From the NCBI GenBank assembly GCA_009823505.1, contig VZQC01013287.1, positions 2,946,504 through 3,010,503 on the forward strand: 64,000 bases of DNA, in the 5' to 3' direction. Made by a program: the position numbers and the translations under genes. Position 1 is the stretch's first letter, and each line of letters begins with the position of its first letter. The DNA is from Rhizomys pruinosus (Eukaryota; Chordata; Mammalia; Rodentia; Spalacidae). The notes beneath the pieces are model-generated. The model was given only the letters and a program-made list of their open reading frames with translations. It did no database searches and was not told the origin of the DNA. Positions 23,441-35,924 of this stretch are shown here, piece after piece.

Positions 23441-24030
23441 CTGGAGTTGATTTTTGTACCGGGCAAGAGGTAGGGGTTTAATTTCATTCTTCTACAAGTG
23501 GTGATCCAGTTTTGCCAACACCACTTACTGAAGATGCTGTCTTTCCTCCATTGTGTCTTCTTGGCCTCCGTGTCAAATATGAGTGGCTGAAATTGTATGT
23601 GTTCAAAGTTTGGATCTTCAGTTTTTGTTCCAACAGGTCTGTTTTTGTGCCAGTACCAGCTGTTTTTATGACTATAGTCCTGTAGTATAGTTTGAAGTCT
23701 GGTATAGAGATCTCTCCTGTATTGCTCTTTTCATTCAGGGTTGCTTTGGCTATTCGGGGCCTTTTGTTTTTCCATATGAAATTAAGAACTTTTTTTTCCA
23801 AGCCTGTGAAGAAACTCTTGGGGATTTTAATTGGGATTGCATTGAATCTGTATATTAATTTTGGTAGAATGGACATTTTTACTGTTAATTTTTCCAATCC
23901 AATAGTATGGGAGGTCTTTCCATCTTCTGATGTCTTCTTCAATTTCCTTCTTCAGGGGTTTAAATTTTTTTTTTTGTAGAGATCTTTGGTGTCCTTGGTT
24001 AGGTTTGTTCCTAGGTATTTTGCCCAAATT

Positions 24031-24261
24031 GTGTATGTGCCATGTAGCCTTTATTTTTCCCAAACTGAAAGTCACCTTTTCTTTTCTGACCAGTAAATTC
24101 AAATCAGTCTTTGTAAGGATGTTTCTGGCAACACAGTTATAGCTGCAGAGAACAGGAAGCAATGTAAATTAAATGAATTATTATGTTCTTACATATTATG
24201 AAGAACAAAGATGCAATAAATCATTATGATTTTGGTCCACCACAGGCTTATGAACTGACTG
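24031..24261. other. Unassigned sequence
   Basis: Short unique stretch between the truncated L1 and the next LTR-like fragment. Confidence 0.4.
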
Positions 24262-24597
24262 ATTCTCAGTTGGTGGTGCTATTTTGGGAGGTTCTGGAAA
24301 CTTTTAGAGGAGGGTCTAGTTGAGGAAAGTTGTATCAGTATGAGGTGCACTGAAAGGTTACAACTGGTCTCCAAGCTCCTCCTCATTGTGCCCTCTTCCT
24401 GTCCATCTTGAAGCGAGCAGCTTTCTCCATAGGCTCCTGCTGCCGTGATGTACAGCCTCATAAGGGGCCCAGAAAAAATGGAGTTGATCATGAAGAACTA
24501 AAATCTCTGAAACAGTGAGCCAAAATAAATATTTTTCTTCATTAAGTTGATTCTGTCAAATATTTGGTCACAGCAGTAAAAAATAACTAATATACAT
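24262..24597 (+). mobile_element. MaLR-type LTR fragment
   Basis: The 3' half reads GAAACAGTGAGCC, AAAATAAATATTTTTCTTC and GGTCACAGCAGTAAAAAATA, the polyadenylation and terminal blocks of rodent MaLR LTRs. The 5' half is diverged. Confidence 0.55.
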
Positions 24598-24929
24598 CAT
24601 GATTGATGTATATTTTACTGATTTGGAAAGATAACATCGACAGACCAATAAGTCTAAAAATAGGTATGATCTTGTCTTTAAAAACAAAGATAATTTAAGT
24701 ATCACAAGCTTTAATTGTCAATGGCTTAAGTCTTTTAACCTGCCCAAACAGAAGCCTCTGGACTGACTTCTGAAGCAGACTGAAGCTCTTTCTGAAAGTC
24801 TCCAATGGGCAAACAGGAAGGTTTGCTGGGTCCACAGCTATTGTGCTGAACCCACTCTTGAAGGTGCTCTGCGAGTTTCATTGCTTGAACTTCCGGTGGA
24901 GCCCACAATGGTCATGATGCTGACATCCC
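24598..24929. other. Unassigned sequence
   Basis: Nothing recognised. Confidence 0.4.
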
Positions 24930-25412
24930 TTCTGATGGCCAGTCTTGTCAACTTGATTGGATCCGGAATCAACTAAGAGACATGCCTCCTGGTGAGTCCT
25001 CCTAGGCCTTCCCAGGAGGAACTAAGTGAGGAGAGACAATCCTCCCTCATGGTGGGTGACACCTTCCGGTAATGACTCAGACATAAAGAGATCTGAGGAA
25101 AAAGCAGTCCTGCTTGCCTGCCCTGCTCTCCGCTTCCTTCTTTCTGGTGTGTCTGCGCTGTTCTCGCTCTTGTTGCCACCTGGGCATCGGAATCTAGCCT
25201 TTTCAGCTTGCCAGTGTGGAATGCTCTCCAGGAATGTGGGACTACTGAGGCACCAGCCTCATGGACAGAGCAGCTCCTGAGTTCTCAGCCTCTCCAGTGC
25301 ACAGTCGGCTACCATTGGATTTCCCAGTGTCTATCATGTAAGCCAGTCTAGCAACTGACGTAATATGTGTACATTCTCTGTTTCTGTTCCTTTAGAAAAC
25401 TCAAACTAACTC
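24930..25412 (+). mobile_element. Old interspersed repeat, class uncertain
   Basis: A CAGTCTTGTCAACTTGATTG block at the left end, a CTGAGTTCTCAGCCTCTCCA block, TGTAAGCCAGTC and a final TCTGTTTCTGTTCCTTTAGA block form a layout common to several ancient mammalian LTR or DNA elements. A related 3' half occurs at 61613-61900. I cannot assign the class. Confidence 0.4.
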
Positions 25413-26865
25413 ATGCCTCAACCCATCATGTTGTGATCGGGTTCCACCAGATGCCTACACCTTTCTCCTTCATTCTGCATAAGTGATGAGAATCTTCCAC
25501 GGGCTAACTGCTGAACCAAAGATAAAAGGACATGACCTCTGTCCTGGAAAGGCTCTCAGACTATCCAGCCTTCCATTCTGAAGTCCTTCCTGGAATTTTC
25601 ATTATAGCTGGACTATCTTAGCTTTTCTCTAGGTTAGGCATGTGGATAGAGTGCTAAGTGAGAGGGCCTGGCCCCAGCTCTGTCACTTACTAGTGCTCTA
25701 TCCTGACTAAGTCATTCTGTCTGAGGCTCGGTTCTGTCATAAAATGTGTGATATTACCATATAACTTTGTTGTGAAGAATAAATGAGATGTTGATATCTA
25801 GTTACTTGTATATCATAACAATATCTTGCAAAAGCTATTATCAAATACATACCACAAAATCCCACCTCTCTTATGATTTCTGCTGAGATGTGTGCCAATT
25901 TGTCTGGCTTCAGAGAATTTTCAAGCTATAGTTACTAAGAGATTAGAGAGGTCCAGGTTGGAAACCACACATAGTTTTCACAAGTCTGACCATCGGCTGA
26001 CATCCAGAGCATGACATGAAGAGTCGAATGTCAGCGATGACCCTGAATCCAGATGTTTCTGATGGAAGGACCCACGGTAGCAGCACTTTGTTGGGTCAAA
26101 TAACTCTTGGTTTGAACTAACGGCCTATCTTCAAGTTCTTATCCAGCCCCTGAGATGGGACCTAAAAACCCACTACCTAATGTGTCAAATAAGAGGCCTT
26201 TGCTACAAGACAAAAATGTGTATTTGTAGGAAACCAAGGACATGAGTGCATAGCTCCCACTCAGGAATGAGAGAAATTTACCCATTTCCCTGTCTTCACA
26301 ACCGAGCCTTTCTGGAAAAAATTATTGATCCTGCTTCAAAGACTTGTGACCACTTTGGGTGTGAATCCTTGTTTCTCCTGTGGAATGGTCTCCTTCGGGA
26401 GGTGTCACTTAAATTTATGAAGCATTTATGGGCTCATGGAAGAGCCAGCACATCAAGTGGAATGTGTTCAGATTTGATGCCTGGCTGTGGCTCAGGTTTA
26501 TTTAATTTCTACCTCTTTCCCTCACCGTCTCCAGTACATTTAACCTATTAACATTCCAACCCTTGGCCTGTCGGTCCGGTGGGATTGTTTGTGTCTGTCT
26601 GGTGGCCCACATTCACTCATATTCTTTCCCATTATACACTTGGAAATGACCTTTTCTCTGTATTCCTGAAGAATTTGGGTGTTGATGGGAAACCTGTCAT
26701 GTTCAAATGTGTCCTGCTCTTTTTGATTTCCTTCTCCTGGAGCCAAAAACCACACTAGTCTTTTTCAGTGGTCCAAGTACTGGTCTTAAAAATGGTGCAT
26801 ATGGATTTATTTCCTTCAGAAGCTTGTTCTGAGGCAGATGTGGCCACTTTCCTGCTGATTTTGTT
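25413..26865. other. Unassigned unique sequence
   Basis: 1.45 kb without recognisable repeats. The plus frame at 26246-26551 (101 codons) shows no domain and no clear splice context. Confidence 0.45.
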
Positions 26866-26982
26866 TGCGTGCTTTGAGACAGGGGCTTGCTATGTATCTC
26901 AGGCTGGTCTTGAATTTCTGATGCTCCTTTTTCAGCCTCCCAAGTGCTGGGATTACAGACATGCTCCACCACGCCCAGCTAG
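26866..26982 (-). mobile_element. B1-like SINE
   Basis: Antisense 7SL-derived monomer: TTTGAGACAGGGGCTTGC, CAGGCTGGTCTTGAA and CAAGTGCTGGGATTACAG. Shorter and more diverged than the other B1 copies. Confidence 0.75.
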
Positions 26983-27710
26983 GCTTTTCGTTTTGATAAA
27001 GTTAGAATCTAAATGGCAACTCCAACGATAGACAATTATTGCCTCTCATATTTTTTTCAATCTGTCCTAATTTTGATTAAAATTAACACATATTTATTGG
27101 GGAAAAATAGAACATAGAGATGGCCAAAGCAGAACATGAAGCTCATACTTTAGCCTGTCCGTTTGAGTCAGTATCTCTTAACGGTGGTGTGTCTGGTTCT
27201 TTGAAGATCACCCACACTATTAAACAGAATTGGAACCACCTCTGTTAATGCTCTCTTGAAAGATTTCTTTTTACTTTTTCCATTTAATGCATCCAAGTCG
27301 TCTTTCTGTGCCCAGATAGGAATCCTCGATCTTCAGCATGAGTCCTCATAGACAGAACACAGAGAGCGCCTGCCCTCAACAGCTCCTTGCACACCAGGAG
27401 TGTGTGCTGATGGGATCTGCCTTCTGGTCTCCAAGTGATGGCACAGTTCCTCCTGGGGCCAGGTACAGGCTCACTGGGGTCATTCAGAAAGTCCCACATG
27501 TGGAACTCTGAATGCGGCTGTGTACTTACAGGAGGAATAATTTCACCAGAGAGGTGTAAAGCACTCTTGTGTCAAAAAGAATTTAAAATACCCCAGAGGC
27601 CTAGCTGAGAAACTTACCCACTGGATCAATTAATTTCTTTCTATAGGAAAGTTTCTATAACTTTGAAATGCCATTTTGTCATTTATCCATTTATTTAAAT
27701 AAGAGGAGCT
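26983..27710. other. Unassigned unique sequence
   Basis: No recognisable element or coding region. Confidence 0.45.
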
Positions 27711-27957
27711 GGAGAGATGACTCAGTGGTTAAAGGCATCAACTGCTCTGGCAGAGGACTGGGGTTCGATTCCCAGCACCCACATGGTGGCTAAGAACCGT
27801 CTTTAAGCTCGGGTGTGGTGGCACACACCTTTAATCCTAGCACTCGGGAGGCAGAGGCAGGTGGATCTCTGTGAGTTTAAGGCCAGCCTGGTCTATAGAG
27901 TGAGTTGCAGGCCATCTGGGGCCACGGGGAGACCCTGTCTCAAAAAAAAAAAAAAAT
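27711..27957 (+). mobile_element. B2-B1 chimeric SINE
   Basis: 27711-27808 is the tRNA-derived first 100 bp of a B2 (GGTTAAAGGCATCAACTGCT, then GGTTCGATTCCCAGCACC). It runs directly into a complete B1 (27810-27940) with an A-tail (27942-27957). Flanking ATTTATTT on both sides is too simple to prove a shared target duplication. Confidence 0.85.
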
Positions 27958-28277
27958 TTATTTTTCTATCAGTTTTAGATTCACAGCAAACTGAGCAGAA
28001 AGTACTGAGTTCCCTCATACTCTCTTCCCTACGCCTCTCCTTACCCCTAAACCTCTGCCACCGTTAACCTTGATACCACAGTGATGCATTGAGTATGGTC
28101 CTCACAGTTCCAGGAACCAGCACCAACACATCATCATGAACGAAGCTTGTGGTTCACATTAGAATTCTTCTTAATTTGGACTTTTCATAGACTGAAAAGT
28201 AAATAATGATATATGCTATAGTTTGACTGTTTTGTTTCTTCCACAAAAAATCCTCTTCCATTAAATCTCTCCTTCGC
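27958..28277. other. Unassigned sequence
   Basis: Nothing recognised. Confidence 0.4.
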
Positions 28278-28370
28278 AGGGTTGGGGATGTAGCTCACTG
28301 CTTTGGTGCTTGCCTAGGATGCACAAGATCATGGGTTTAGTCCCTAGCCCTGAAAAACAAAAAAACCCAA
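28278..28370 (+). mobile_element. ID SINE
   Basis: GGGGATGTAGCTCACTGC, GGTGCTTGCCTAGGATGC and GGGTTTAGTCCCTAGCCC match the ID (BC1-related) core, followed by an A-rich tail. Confidence 0.85.
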
Positions 28371-28439
28371 CCTCCCCTTTTTAAAAGTCTACTTTAAAAA
28401 GCAACTACTGCTTTTTTTTCTCACCTCTATGATTTTGTT

Positions 28440-29265
28440 TTCCTGGAACACCATAAAACCAGAAGCATTCAGTATATTACCTTTCAGACTGGCTTCTTCT
28501 TTTACTTGGCAATGTAATTTAAGGTTCCTCCATGTCTTTTCATTGCTTGACAGCTCACTTCTCCTTTTAGTACTGAATAACATTCTGTTATCTGGATGTG
28601 CCCTGGTTTGTGCACCTGTTGAAGGTCATTTTATTGTTCCTATGCTTGGCAGTTATAAATAACGCTTCTGCTGACATCCATGTATAGGATTTTGTGTGGA
28701 CATTCTTCCACCTTCTTTAGATAAATACCGTGCTGGATAGCTTTAGTGTCAACTTGACACACCTGGGTTGAGGGAGCTTCGATTGGGAAATTGCCTCCAT
28801 TGGACTGTCTGTGGGGTATTTTCTTGATTGTTGAGTGATGTGGGAGGGTACAGCTCACTGTGGGTGGTGCTACCCCTAGGCAGGTTGTTCTGTATTGTAT
28901 AAGAAAGAAGACTGAGCATGGGTCAGGGAAGAATCCAGTAAGCAGTACTCCATGGCCTGTGTTTTAGCTCCTGCCTCCAGGTTCCTGCCCTGAGTTCCTA
29001 CCTTGGGCTCCTTCAGCAAAGAACTGTGACCCAGGATATATAAGATGAATAAAACCTTTCGTTCCCAAGTTTGTTTTGGTCAGAGTGTTTTTTCACAGCT
29101 ATTGAAGGCACACTAGAACAAATAGTAAGGACTGCTATCTGTTGTTGGCTCACATGGCCATTTGATCTTTATTTTCCATTTTCTAAGTATGGTAAGAAAC
29201 TATCAAATTGCTTTCCAAAGTATCTGTGCTATTTTGCATCCCACCAGTGACAGGTATGAGTTCTT
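28440..29265 (-). mobile_element. Ancient L1 ORF2 3' fragment, split by a solo LTR
   Basis: The antisense ORF2 C-terminal region is recognisable as GATTTTGTGTGGACATTCTT (28689-28708) and GCTTTCCAAAGTATCTGTGC (29210-29229). The LTR at 28729-29120 interrupts it exactly between GGATAAATAC-type and downstream L1 sequence. It is highly diverged, so it is an old mammalian L1 rather than one of the rodent-specific copies. Confidence 0.7.
28729..29120 (+). mobile_element. Solo MaLR/ERVL-type LTR with 5-bp target duplication
   Basis: 391-bp element from TGCTGGATAGCTTTAGTGTC to ...CACACTAGAACA, closely similar to the LTR at 61941-62348. Flanked by AATAC (28724-28728) and AATAG (29121-29125), a 5-bp duplication with one mismatch as expected for ERVL-class insertion. 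A polyadenylation signal AATAAA lies at about 29049. No internal region follows. Confidence 0.8.
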
Positions 29266-29342
29266 GTCACTCACCGGCATTTGACTCAGGTCCTCAGGTG
29301 CACACGTCAGGCACCTTACCGACTGCTCCATCTCCCCAGCCC
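29266..29342 (-). mobile_element. B2/B3-type SINE head fragment
   Basis: Antisense GGGGCTGGGGAGATGGAGCA head and B-box-like region only. The rest is missing. Confidence 0.5.
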
Positions 29343-31543
29343 CTGCCTCTTCATAGCCACAAATTTTGTCCTTTAGTCTCTCAGTGTTAGCACCATGCTT
29401 TGCATCCTGGAGGTGGAGAGTAAATATGTACTGGTTGCAAGGCTTTCAGCGGCCTGGCTGGCCCTGCTTGGAAGTTGTACGGAGCCCATTTGTAGAGACT
29501 GACACCAGCACATAGGCATGTACTTGCACATATGTATTCATGTATGTACATAGGAAAACACAGGTGCTGTTCTGCTTCATTTTGGACATTATTTATTGAA
29601 TTGTTATCCCTCAAAGATAACTTTACCTCATTACTTGTTCCACTATACTCTGTACTCACCCTACACACGGCATCTGGCATGGTGTAGGGTAGTAACCAAT
29701 ATTTGTTGAATAACTAATGTGTTTTGGGCTGATGTCGAAGTCCAGAGTCGGGTATTAGTCCCTAACATTCCTTGGTTCACTGTTTGGAGTCATTACTAAG
29801 GCTGCTTCACAATAGCAGAATCATTACAGATTTTCCCTCATGAGCCCCAACCCACAGCCAAATGTGGAGCCGATGCTCCCCAACCTCCCACCTTCTGCTT
29901 ATTGTCAGAAACACACTGCACATTGTAGCAATCATATTGCCAAAGCTTTATGGCATCCATAAATTGAAAAGTACTGCCTCTGACAGTTATGGGCCTGTGT
30001 CAACACCAGACCATGTTGACACTCCTGGAATGTGTTTGTGAAAGCACTATACCAGCCTGGAGGCTGTTGACATCAGAGGCTATAAGTTAATTAGATGTGG
30101 CCCCAGAGCATTGTGGGTCTTGACATTTAGGAGAATTTTTTTCTTAGATTTTTATTTTTGATTCAATCCTAGGATAGGAACTATCTTGGCTGCCATGTTT
30201 GACAACAAGAAAGACAGTTTAAGGGGAGCAAGTGAAGTCTGAACACAATCGCCCTTTCTTCCCTTTTGGTGGATGAGAGTAAATGGCTGGAGATAAGTGA
30301 GAGATGGCAAGCCAGCTGAAAAAAGACACTGCTCATAACCCATGTGGTCTGAGCAGGACCCATGCTCTAGGCATGGCACTGATGAGAACTATGTGGCCCC
30401 ATTGCGGTGGTAGTGAAAACTGTGGGGTCCCTGCCCAGCTTGGGTATCTGTTTAATAGAATGTCTGAGAGGCCAACTTAACTCCTTGGACATCCTGTTAC
30501 TTCTTTTTCTTCTCCTCTGCTGTGAAGTCCTGTACTTCACTGTGTGAAGCAAAATCTTCCACAGTCAAAACATGTCTTCAAGTATGTATGAGATTCTATT
30601 CTGGACAAGTCAAGAAAGAAAATGGAAGTGATCACTTCTGTCAGGCTTAAAGGACAACATCTGTCTTGTGAAAATTCAAGACTTGGCTCTCTTATCTCAT
30701 GACTGGTTCCCTGGTGTAGGATCTTATCCTAAATGGTCAGATGACCCTGAGTGCTCCAGCTGCCAAGGACTACCCAGAGGGACAGAGTAAAGCCTCTGAG
30801 TTCTGGAAGGGGCCTATGGATCTGTGTAGCCCCAATTAAATTTCCTAGTCTGTCAGTATTCACTGGGTTCTAAGTGGCAGGCCCTCAGCAAGAGTCAGAA
30901 GGGATAGAAATAGTCTCTTCCTTCAGATAGTTTACAGTCTAGTGATGAACACGCACACAATGCCACCTATGGAAACACGTGGAAACAAAGCTAACACACA
31001 ACAAATAGCAACAGGTGGGTGATGACTAAGTGAGTCCTTTGGGTTCTCAGGAAGGCAAGAAAGACTCCTATAGGCAGAGGTTCTGGGAAAATCTGCCGAG
31101 ATGGAAAACCCTGATGCAGATTCAAAGGAGAGCGGCTGAGCTGGAGAACACACTCCAGGATGAGGGAAGTGAGAGTCACAGCCAGGAAACAGAAAGAGGA
31201 GCTGTGCTCGGGCACCGGGCTGGGAAGGATGATGAAGAGCTGTGGCAGATCTGGATGAGGTAGATGTGAGGCCGGGGCAGGCTGTTTGTCCATCAGCTGC
31301 CTCCAGATGTCATCTGACAATCTGCATTTCTCACCATGTAGGTGAGACCTACAGTCTTGTTGCCAATTTTACATTAGTTGACTATTGATAAAAAGTAACA
31401 TAGGTTACTGAAAGTGTTTTAATACCATGTGCTCCAGGTATGTGGAGGATTTATGTTGGGGTTTTGGATAGCTAAATATACAGAAAAATGGAAGTGGGAA
31501 GTACTTTAATCAGGTGACTGGCCTGATTAAGAAATAAACATGA
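29343..31543. other. Unassigned unique sequence
   Basis: 2.2 kb with no SINE or LINE. Several short open frames (for example 30991-31320 minus, 109 codons) lack domains or splice context. Confidence 0.5.
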
Positions 31544-31770
31544 GGGGCTGGAGACATGGCTCAGTGGTTAAGAGCACCGGGTATTCTTGCAGAGGACCTG
31601 GGTTCAGTTCCCAGCAGCCACATGGCTCACAGCCATCTGTAACTTCAGTTTCAGGAGATCCAATGCCCTCTTCCAGTCTCTATGGGCATTACGTGACACA
31701 GGTGCACTTATAAATATGCAGGTCCAACACTCATACACATAAAATAAAAATAAATAAATTGAAAAAAAGA
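31544..31770 (+). mobile_element. B2 SINE
   Basis: GGGGCTGGAGACATGGCTCA head, full body and A-rich AAATAAATAAATTG tail. Flanking AAATAAACA occurs at about 31532 and 31772. Confidence 0.92.
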
Positions 31771-31772
31771 CA

Positions 31773-33711
31773 AATAAACAAGATAGTCCAAGCATGAGGT
31801 ACTTAGGGTCTCAACTCAGAGTTCAGAGGTGGTGACAGCAGGGCTTATGGTGTCAGCATGACATATAATGAGGTTCTGAAGAACAGGTTTGCACAAAGGT
31901 TGAAGAAATCTCAGGGTCGTATGTCTCACCTATTTAAGGCAGCTGAGTAGGTGAGCCTCCTACATGCCTCCAGACATGGAGATTTCACTAACAATCCGGT
32001 GGGTTTTTCAGCACTTTACCTCCATCATGCTGCCCTATGATGACCACCCCATGATCTGTGCAGATCTCAGGGCTCATATGGGGCAAGCAGTTGGGCTATA
32101 TCCCCTTAATATCAAGCCATCTTCCTTCATCTGAGACTTAGCTGAGGACTCTTATGGGACTTGGTTCAGCTGCTCTGCCAAACTGTCAGATTGTAGGGAG
32201 GAGGATATCATCCACAGTATTGTTCCCAAGGTCGCAGAAAGGACATCAGAGGCTCTGACTTATAAAGGGAAAGTGAAAATGGAAAACCATAAAGAAACAG
32301 AGCGACAGATGGAGGTGGCCTCAGGTGAGCTTCGCCAACATGACATTAGCTTTCTCCACATTGTTTTTAGAGGTACTCTTCCCTAGGTTTTACTGCCAGA
32401 GCTTTCTGAAATGTCAGGCCTGGGTGCCAGGGCAACTGGGAAGCTGTCCAGTAAGTGTTGTAGGTGCCAAGAGATCACAAACACAGCCTCCAAGAGCAGC
32501 TTTACCTGCTATCTCAGTGCCTTTTTTTGCCAAATGGATGTGGCCATCAGAGTCGTCTTCCAGGCCAGAAGAAGCAGCATGCCCTGGGAGATAGACCCAG
32601 CCTAGAGCCCTGAAGCTGGCCTCTGGCAATGGTTTGGGGCTGTAACAAATGTTCTCCCTTGTTGCATTTAGGTAGGTCTGTAGCCACCTAAGAACTTCAG
32701 CTCTGCTGGCCAGGAGCGACTGTGGAGCATCTGTTACTAGTGGGGTTGGGTCTCACCTCTCTCTCTTTCTCCTCTTCTGCTTCTTTCTGTTTCTCTCTCT
32801 TTTTCTTCCTTTATTCCTTTAAACCTTAAACAAAGGAACTTCTTGTTGCCCAAGGCCACCTTGTTCTGAAAGTCAGCTATTAAAGGCATAGTGCACAGTT
32901 TTTGTATTTTTCTGAATATCAAAGGCAGCAATAGCAATAAGACTTGCCTTGAGTTAGGGACATGCTATTCTTATACCATAAGTGTACCTAATCTAAATTA
33001 TCTTGCAGTTTATACAAGGTGTAGAAGAGTTATCTTATTATTTTTTAATAACTCTTATGTTCTCACAAGGTCTTATGTTAGGTGCCTTTTTGGAAGTCCC
33101 TGAAAAAATGTGGTTATCTACCCAATGCCTGAACCATTCTTTGTCAAGAATCACAGATTTCTATGGATGGTCAACTTTCTTTGAAGGTACGTGCATATCT
33201 CTAAATTATAGGGAGGGCAGGGAGAGACTTACCTTTGACCTCATGCCTCTGAAAATGCCTGCTGATTGATGGCCAGTGGTTTTTAATTGTCACTTTAGGG
33301 CATCTTGTTGTTTCAGAGTTCAGGGCCTGATATAACAACTGTCACCTCCTTGCAGATGTGTTTACCTAGTCCCTGCTATTTTATCCAGCATGGCTTAAGC
33401 ATATCTAGGCAAGTCAGAAAACACATAAAACCATAGCATGTTTTATCCTCTGTCCTCAATTAGAGTACAGACAGTGCACCTTTTCTTTTCTTGAGGTATG
33501 AGCATTGTAAGAGTGATTAATTACTGTCAATGGTGAGAGATTTTGTTAACATAGATTAGGGATCCCAAAAAGAAAACACATATATAGGAATTAATTAGAG
33601 CATCACTATCACTTGGGAGGTACTGTACCATCCTTAGAACAATCCTGTAAATTAGGTATCATCCATATTTGCTGATGATAAAAATAAGGCTCAGAGAAGT
33701 TCTTTTGTTGT
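31773..33711. other. Unassigned unique sequence
   Basis: About 1.9 kb without recognisable repeats; a CT-rich stretch lies at 32755-32815. Short frames near 32325-32629 on both strands overlap one another and show no domain. Confidence 0.5.
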
Positions 33712-33810
33712 TACTGTTGAGACATGGTCTCACTATGTAGCCCAGGCTGGCTTTGAGCTCAGGAGCCTTCTGTGTTAGTTTCTTGACTTCTAGAATTATA
33801 GGTGGATGGC
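33712..33810 (-). mobile_element. B1 SINE, decayed
   Basis: GAGACATGGTCTCACTATGT and CCCAGGCTGGCTTTGAGCTC blocks, then decayed sequence. Confidence 0.65.
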
Positions 33811-33840
33811 GCAGTGCAGATCTCGAGTTAAGAAGTTAAG

Positions 33841-34020
33841 GGTTTTTTTGTTTGTTTGTTTGTTTGTTTTTTGTTTTGGTCTTTTCGAGTCAGGGTCTCC
33901 CTGTAGCCCCAGCTGTCCTGGAATTTGCTCTGTAGACCAGGCTGGCCTTGAACTCACAAAGATCCGCCTGCCTCTGCCTTCCAAGTGCTAGGATTAAAGA
34001 CGTGCACCACCATGCCTGGC
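33841..34020 (-). mobile_element. B1 SINE with 12-bp target duplication and (GTTT)n tail
   Basis: Intact antisense B1 flanked by TAAGAAGTTAAG at 33829 and 34021. Its tail has become a (GTTT)n microsatellite (33847-33870). Confidence 0.95.
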
Positions 34021-34032
34021 TAAGAAGTTAAG

Positions 34033-35705
34033 TTCTTGATGGAAAGTGTGAGTGTATTGAAATATGAACTCCTGTATGTTTGCTTCTGGTTTGTTTGTTT
34101 GTTTGTTTCTTCCATTATGCTGTCTTGCAGTGGAAAGATGACAAGTTCTGTAATGAACAAATCCACAGCTGGGTGAAAGAAGAATGCTCTAGATTCCAGT
34201 GCCTTCATCCCTGAGGATCCTGGCCAATGTGGCATGGGGCGTTGTGGAGAGGAGCAGCTTGGGAAATTTCTTGGAATGGGTCATGCAGAGCCCACTCCTG
34301 CTGGTAACAAACCTGCATGCTGGTTGTTTAGCCTAGGAGATGACACGTTGTACAAGAGCCAGTGAGAAGTGAGGTGCTTACTGGTAGGAAGAATGATGGT
34401 GATAGCTATGAAGTCAGCACCAGTGGGGTTTCCCACACAGCAGCCTCCTGAAGGAGGTGTGAGACCCTTCGGGAATTTCCATGGCTCCTTCCATCCTTGC
34501 TAGGTAAGCAACCTCTGCCTCAGTGAGCCCTGTGGGGAGGATTGTAGTAGAACCATCCACGCCCTATGAGCTCATCCTCAGCTAGGAATGGGGTCAAACT
34601 TTATTCTTTTATACTAACTTAGGTCTGTTATTCTTCAGCTAGTACCAGAACTGAAACCGATCTCTTCTCTAATGCCCAGAAGGTGTTTGTTAAGATAACT
34701 AATAGAAATCTGATTGAAGAGCTTTAGAAGATTCATTGTTGACATGCAAAGGACTGAATTAATGGTGTATGGTTCTTGCTTTTCCTTTAATTAAGGCAGC
34801 TCTGGCCTGAACTTTACTTGAAAAATAAAAGTTTAGAGACTCCTTGAGATATTTTGTATATAGAGTTATCCTACAACACAAGCTTATTTGAAATGAAATT
34901 GTGAGATTTTAGAGGTTGTATGAGCAGATTGTCAAAGAATACTTGAACCTGTTCTTCCTCTCTCTTAGTGCTGTCTGCTTAAGATCTCTGGATGTGAAAG
35001 AGGTGGAGGTCATGGCATAAATGCTTCTACTTGAAGAACGAGAGGAAAGTTGTTCAGAAGCCAGAATATGGGACTGACTGGGCAGAATCTATGGGTAGTT
35101 TATAGTGGAGTGATCTTTTTAGGACTTATCAGGACATATATTCTATGTCTCATTTATTTATAATTTATTTCATTCAAAAATGTTTACTAATACATTCATA
35201 ACATGCATGTATTGGATTACCCAAAATACAGACGAGCATATGTGTAAGAAACTCTTTGATGTTTGCATAAGAATGACATACCCTGCATGTGTGAGCATAA
35301 CATGGGTGTACTGCTGAAGGACAGCTAGGAAACTGAGAGTCATGGCTCTCCAGGAGGAAGGGAAGAAATAGACACATAGGAAGGGGATGTTTACTTACAA
35401 TTTCATACTTTTCTATATGTGAAATTTTTTGTTATATATTCTAAAATCCTTTTTCTAAGTAAAATTATCACTGGTTTGCATAGTAATGAGTAGACAACCA
35501 TTTTAAGGCTAAACATAACAGTCCCCTAGGGGTGTCCATTGCATCCGGATGGCTGTGAAAAGCTGCCCCTCCACCTCCATGGCTCCCCTATCCCCAAAGG
35601 ACACAGGTCTTTGGTCAGAACTAGAAGCAGTTCACTATTCTTCAGGTTTGGAATGTGATTTATTTCATAAGAATACGTCTCAACAAGTTTCATCTTTGTT
35701 TTTTG
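34033..35705. other. Unassigned unique sequence
   Basis: 1.7 kb without recognisable repeats or coding signal. Confidence 0.5.
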
Positions 35706-35924
35706 TTTTTGATTTATTTATTTTTATTTTGTGAGTATGAATATTATGGCTGCATGTATATAAGTGCATCTGTATCATGCAATGCCTGAAGAGACTGGAG
35801 GAGGGCGTTGGATCCCCAGGGAGTTGTGGATGGTTGTTAGCTGCCATGTGAGTGCTGGAATTTGAACTCAGGTCTCTGCAAGAGCAGCCAGTGCTCTTAA
35901 CAGCTGAGCTATCTCTCCAGCCCC
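35706..35924 (-). mobile_element. B2 SINE, old
   Basis: Head at 35924, A-rich tail at 35706. CpG-depleted and missing some internal bases. Confidence 0.88.

Larger units (their letters stand above)
22172..24030 (-). mobile_element. 5'-truncated L1 LINE (ORF2 C-terminal half), interrupted by a B2
   Basis: On the minus strand it corresponds to the L1 at roughly 13150-14640. It includes the Cys-rich signature HCWWECK (about 22660-22680) and the SGEMxLIKLKSFCTSKETIK-like region near 23040. Its 3' end joins a short 3' UTR piece (22172-22265) shared with the fragments at 53558 and 57815, so the intervening 3' UTR is shortened. Truncated near 24030 on the 5' side, as is usual for L1. Confidence 0.85.

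Noticed and set aside
30367..30552. Lys/Arg-rich minus frame as a retrogene remnant
   Set aside because: No match to a family I can name, no poly(A) tail or target duplication nearby.
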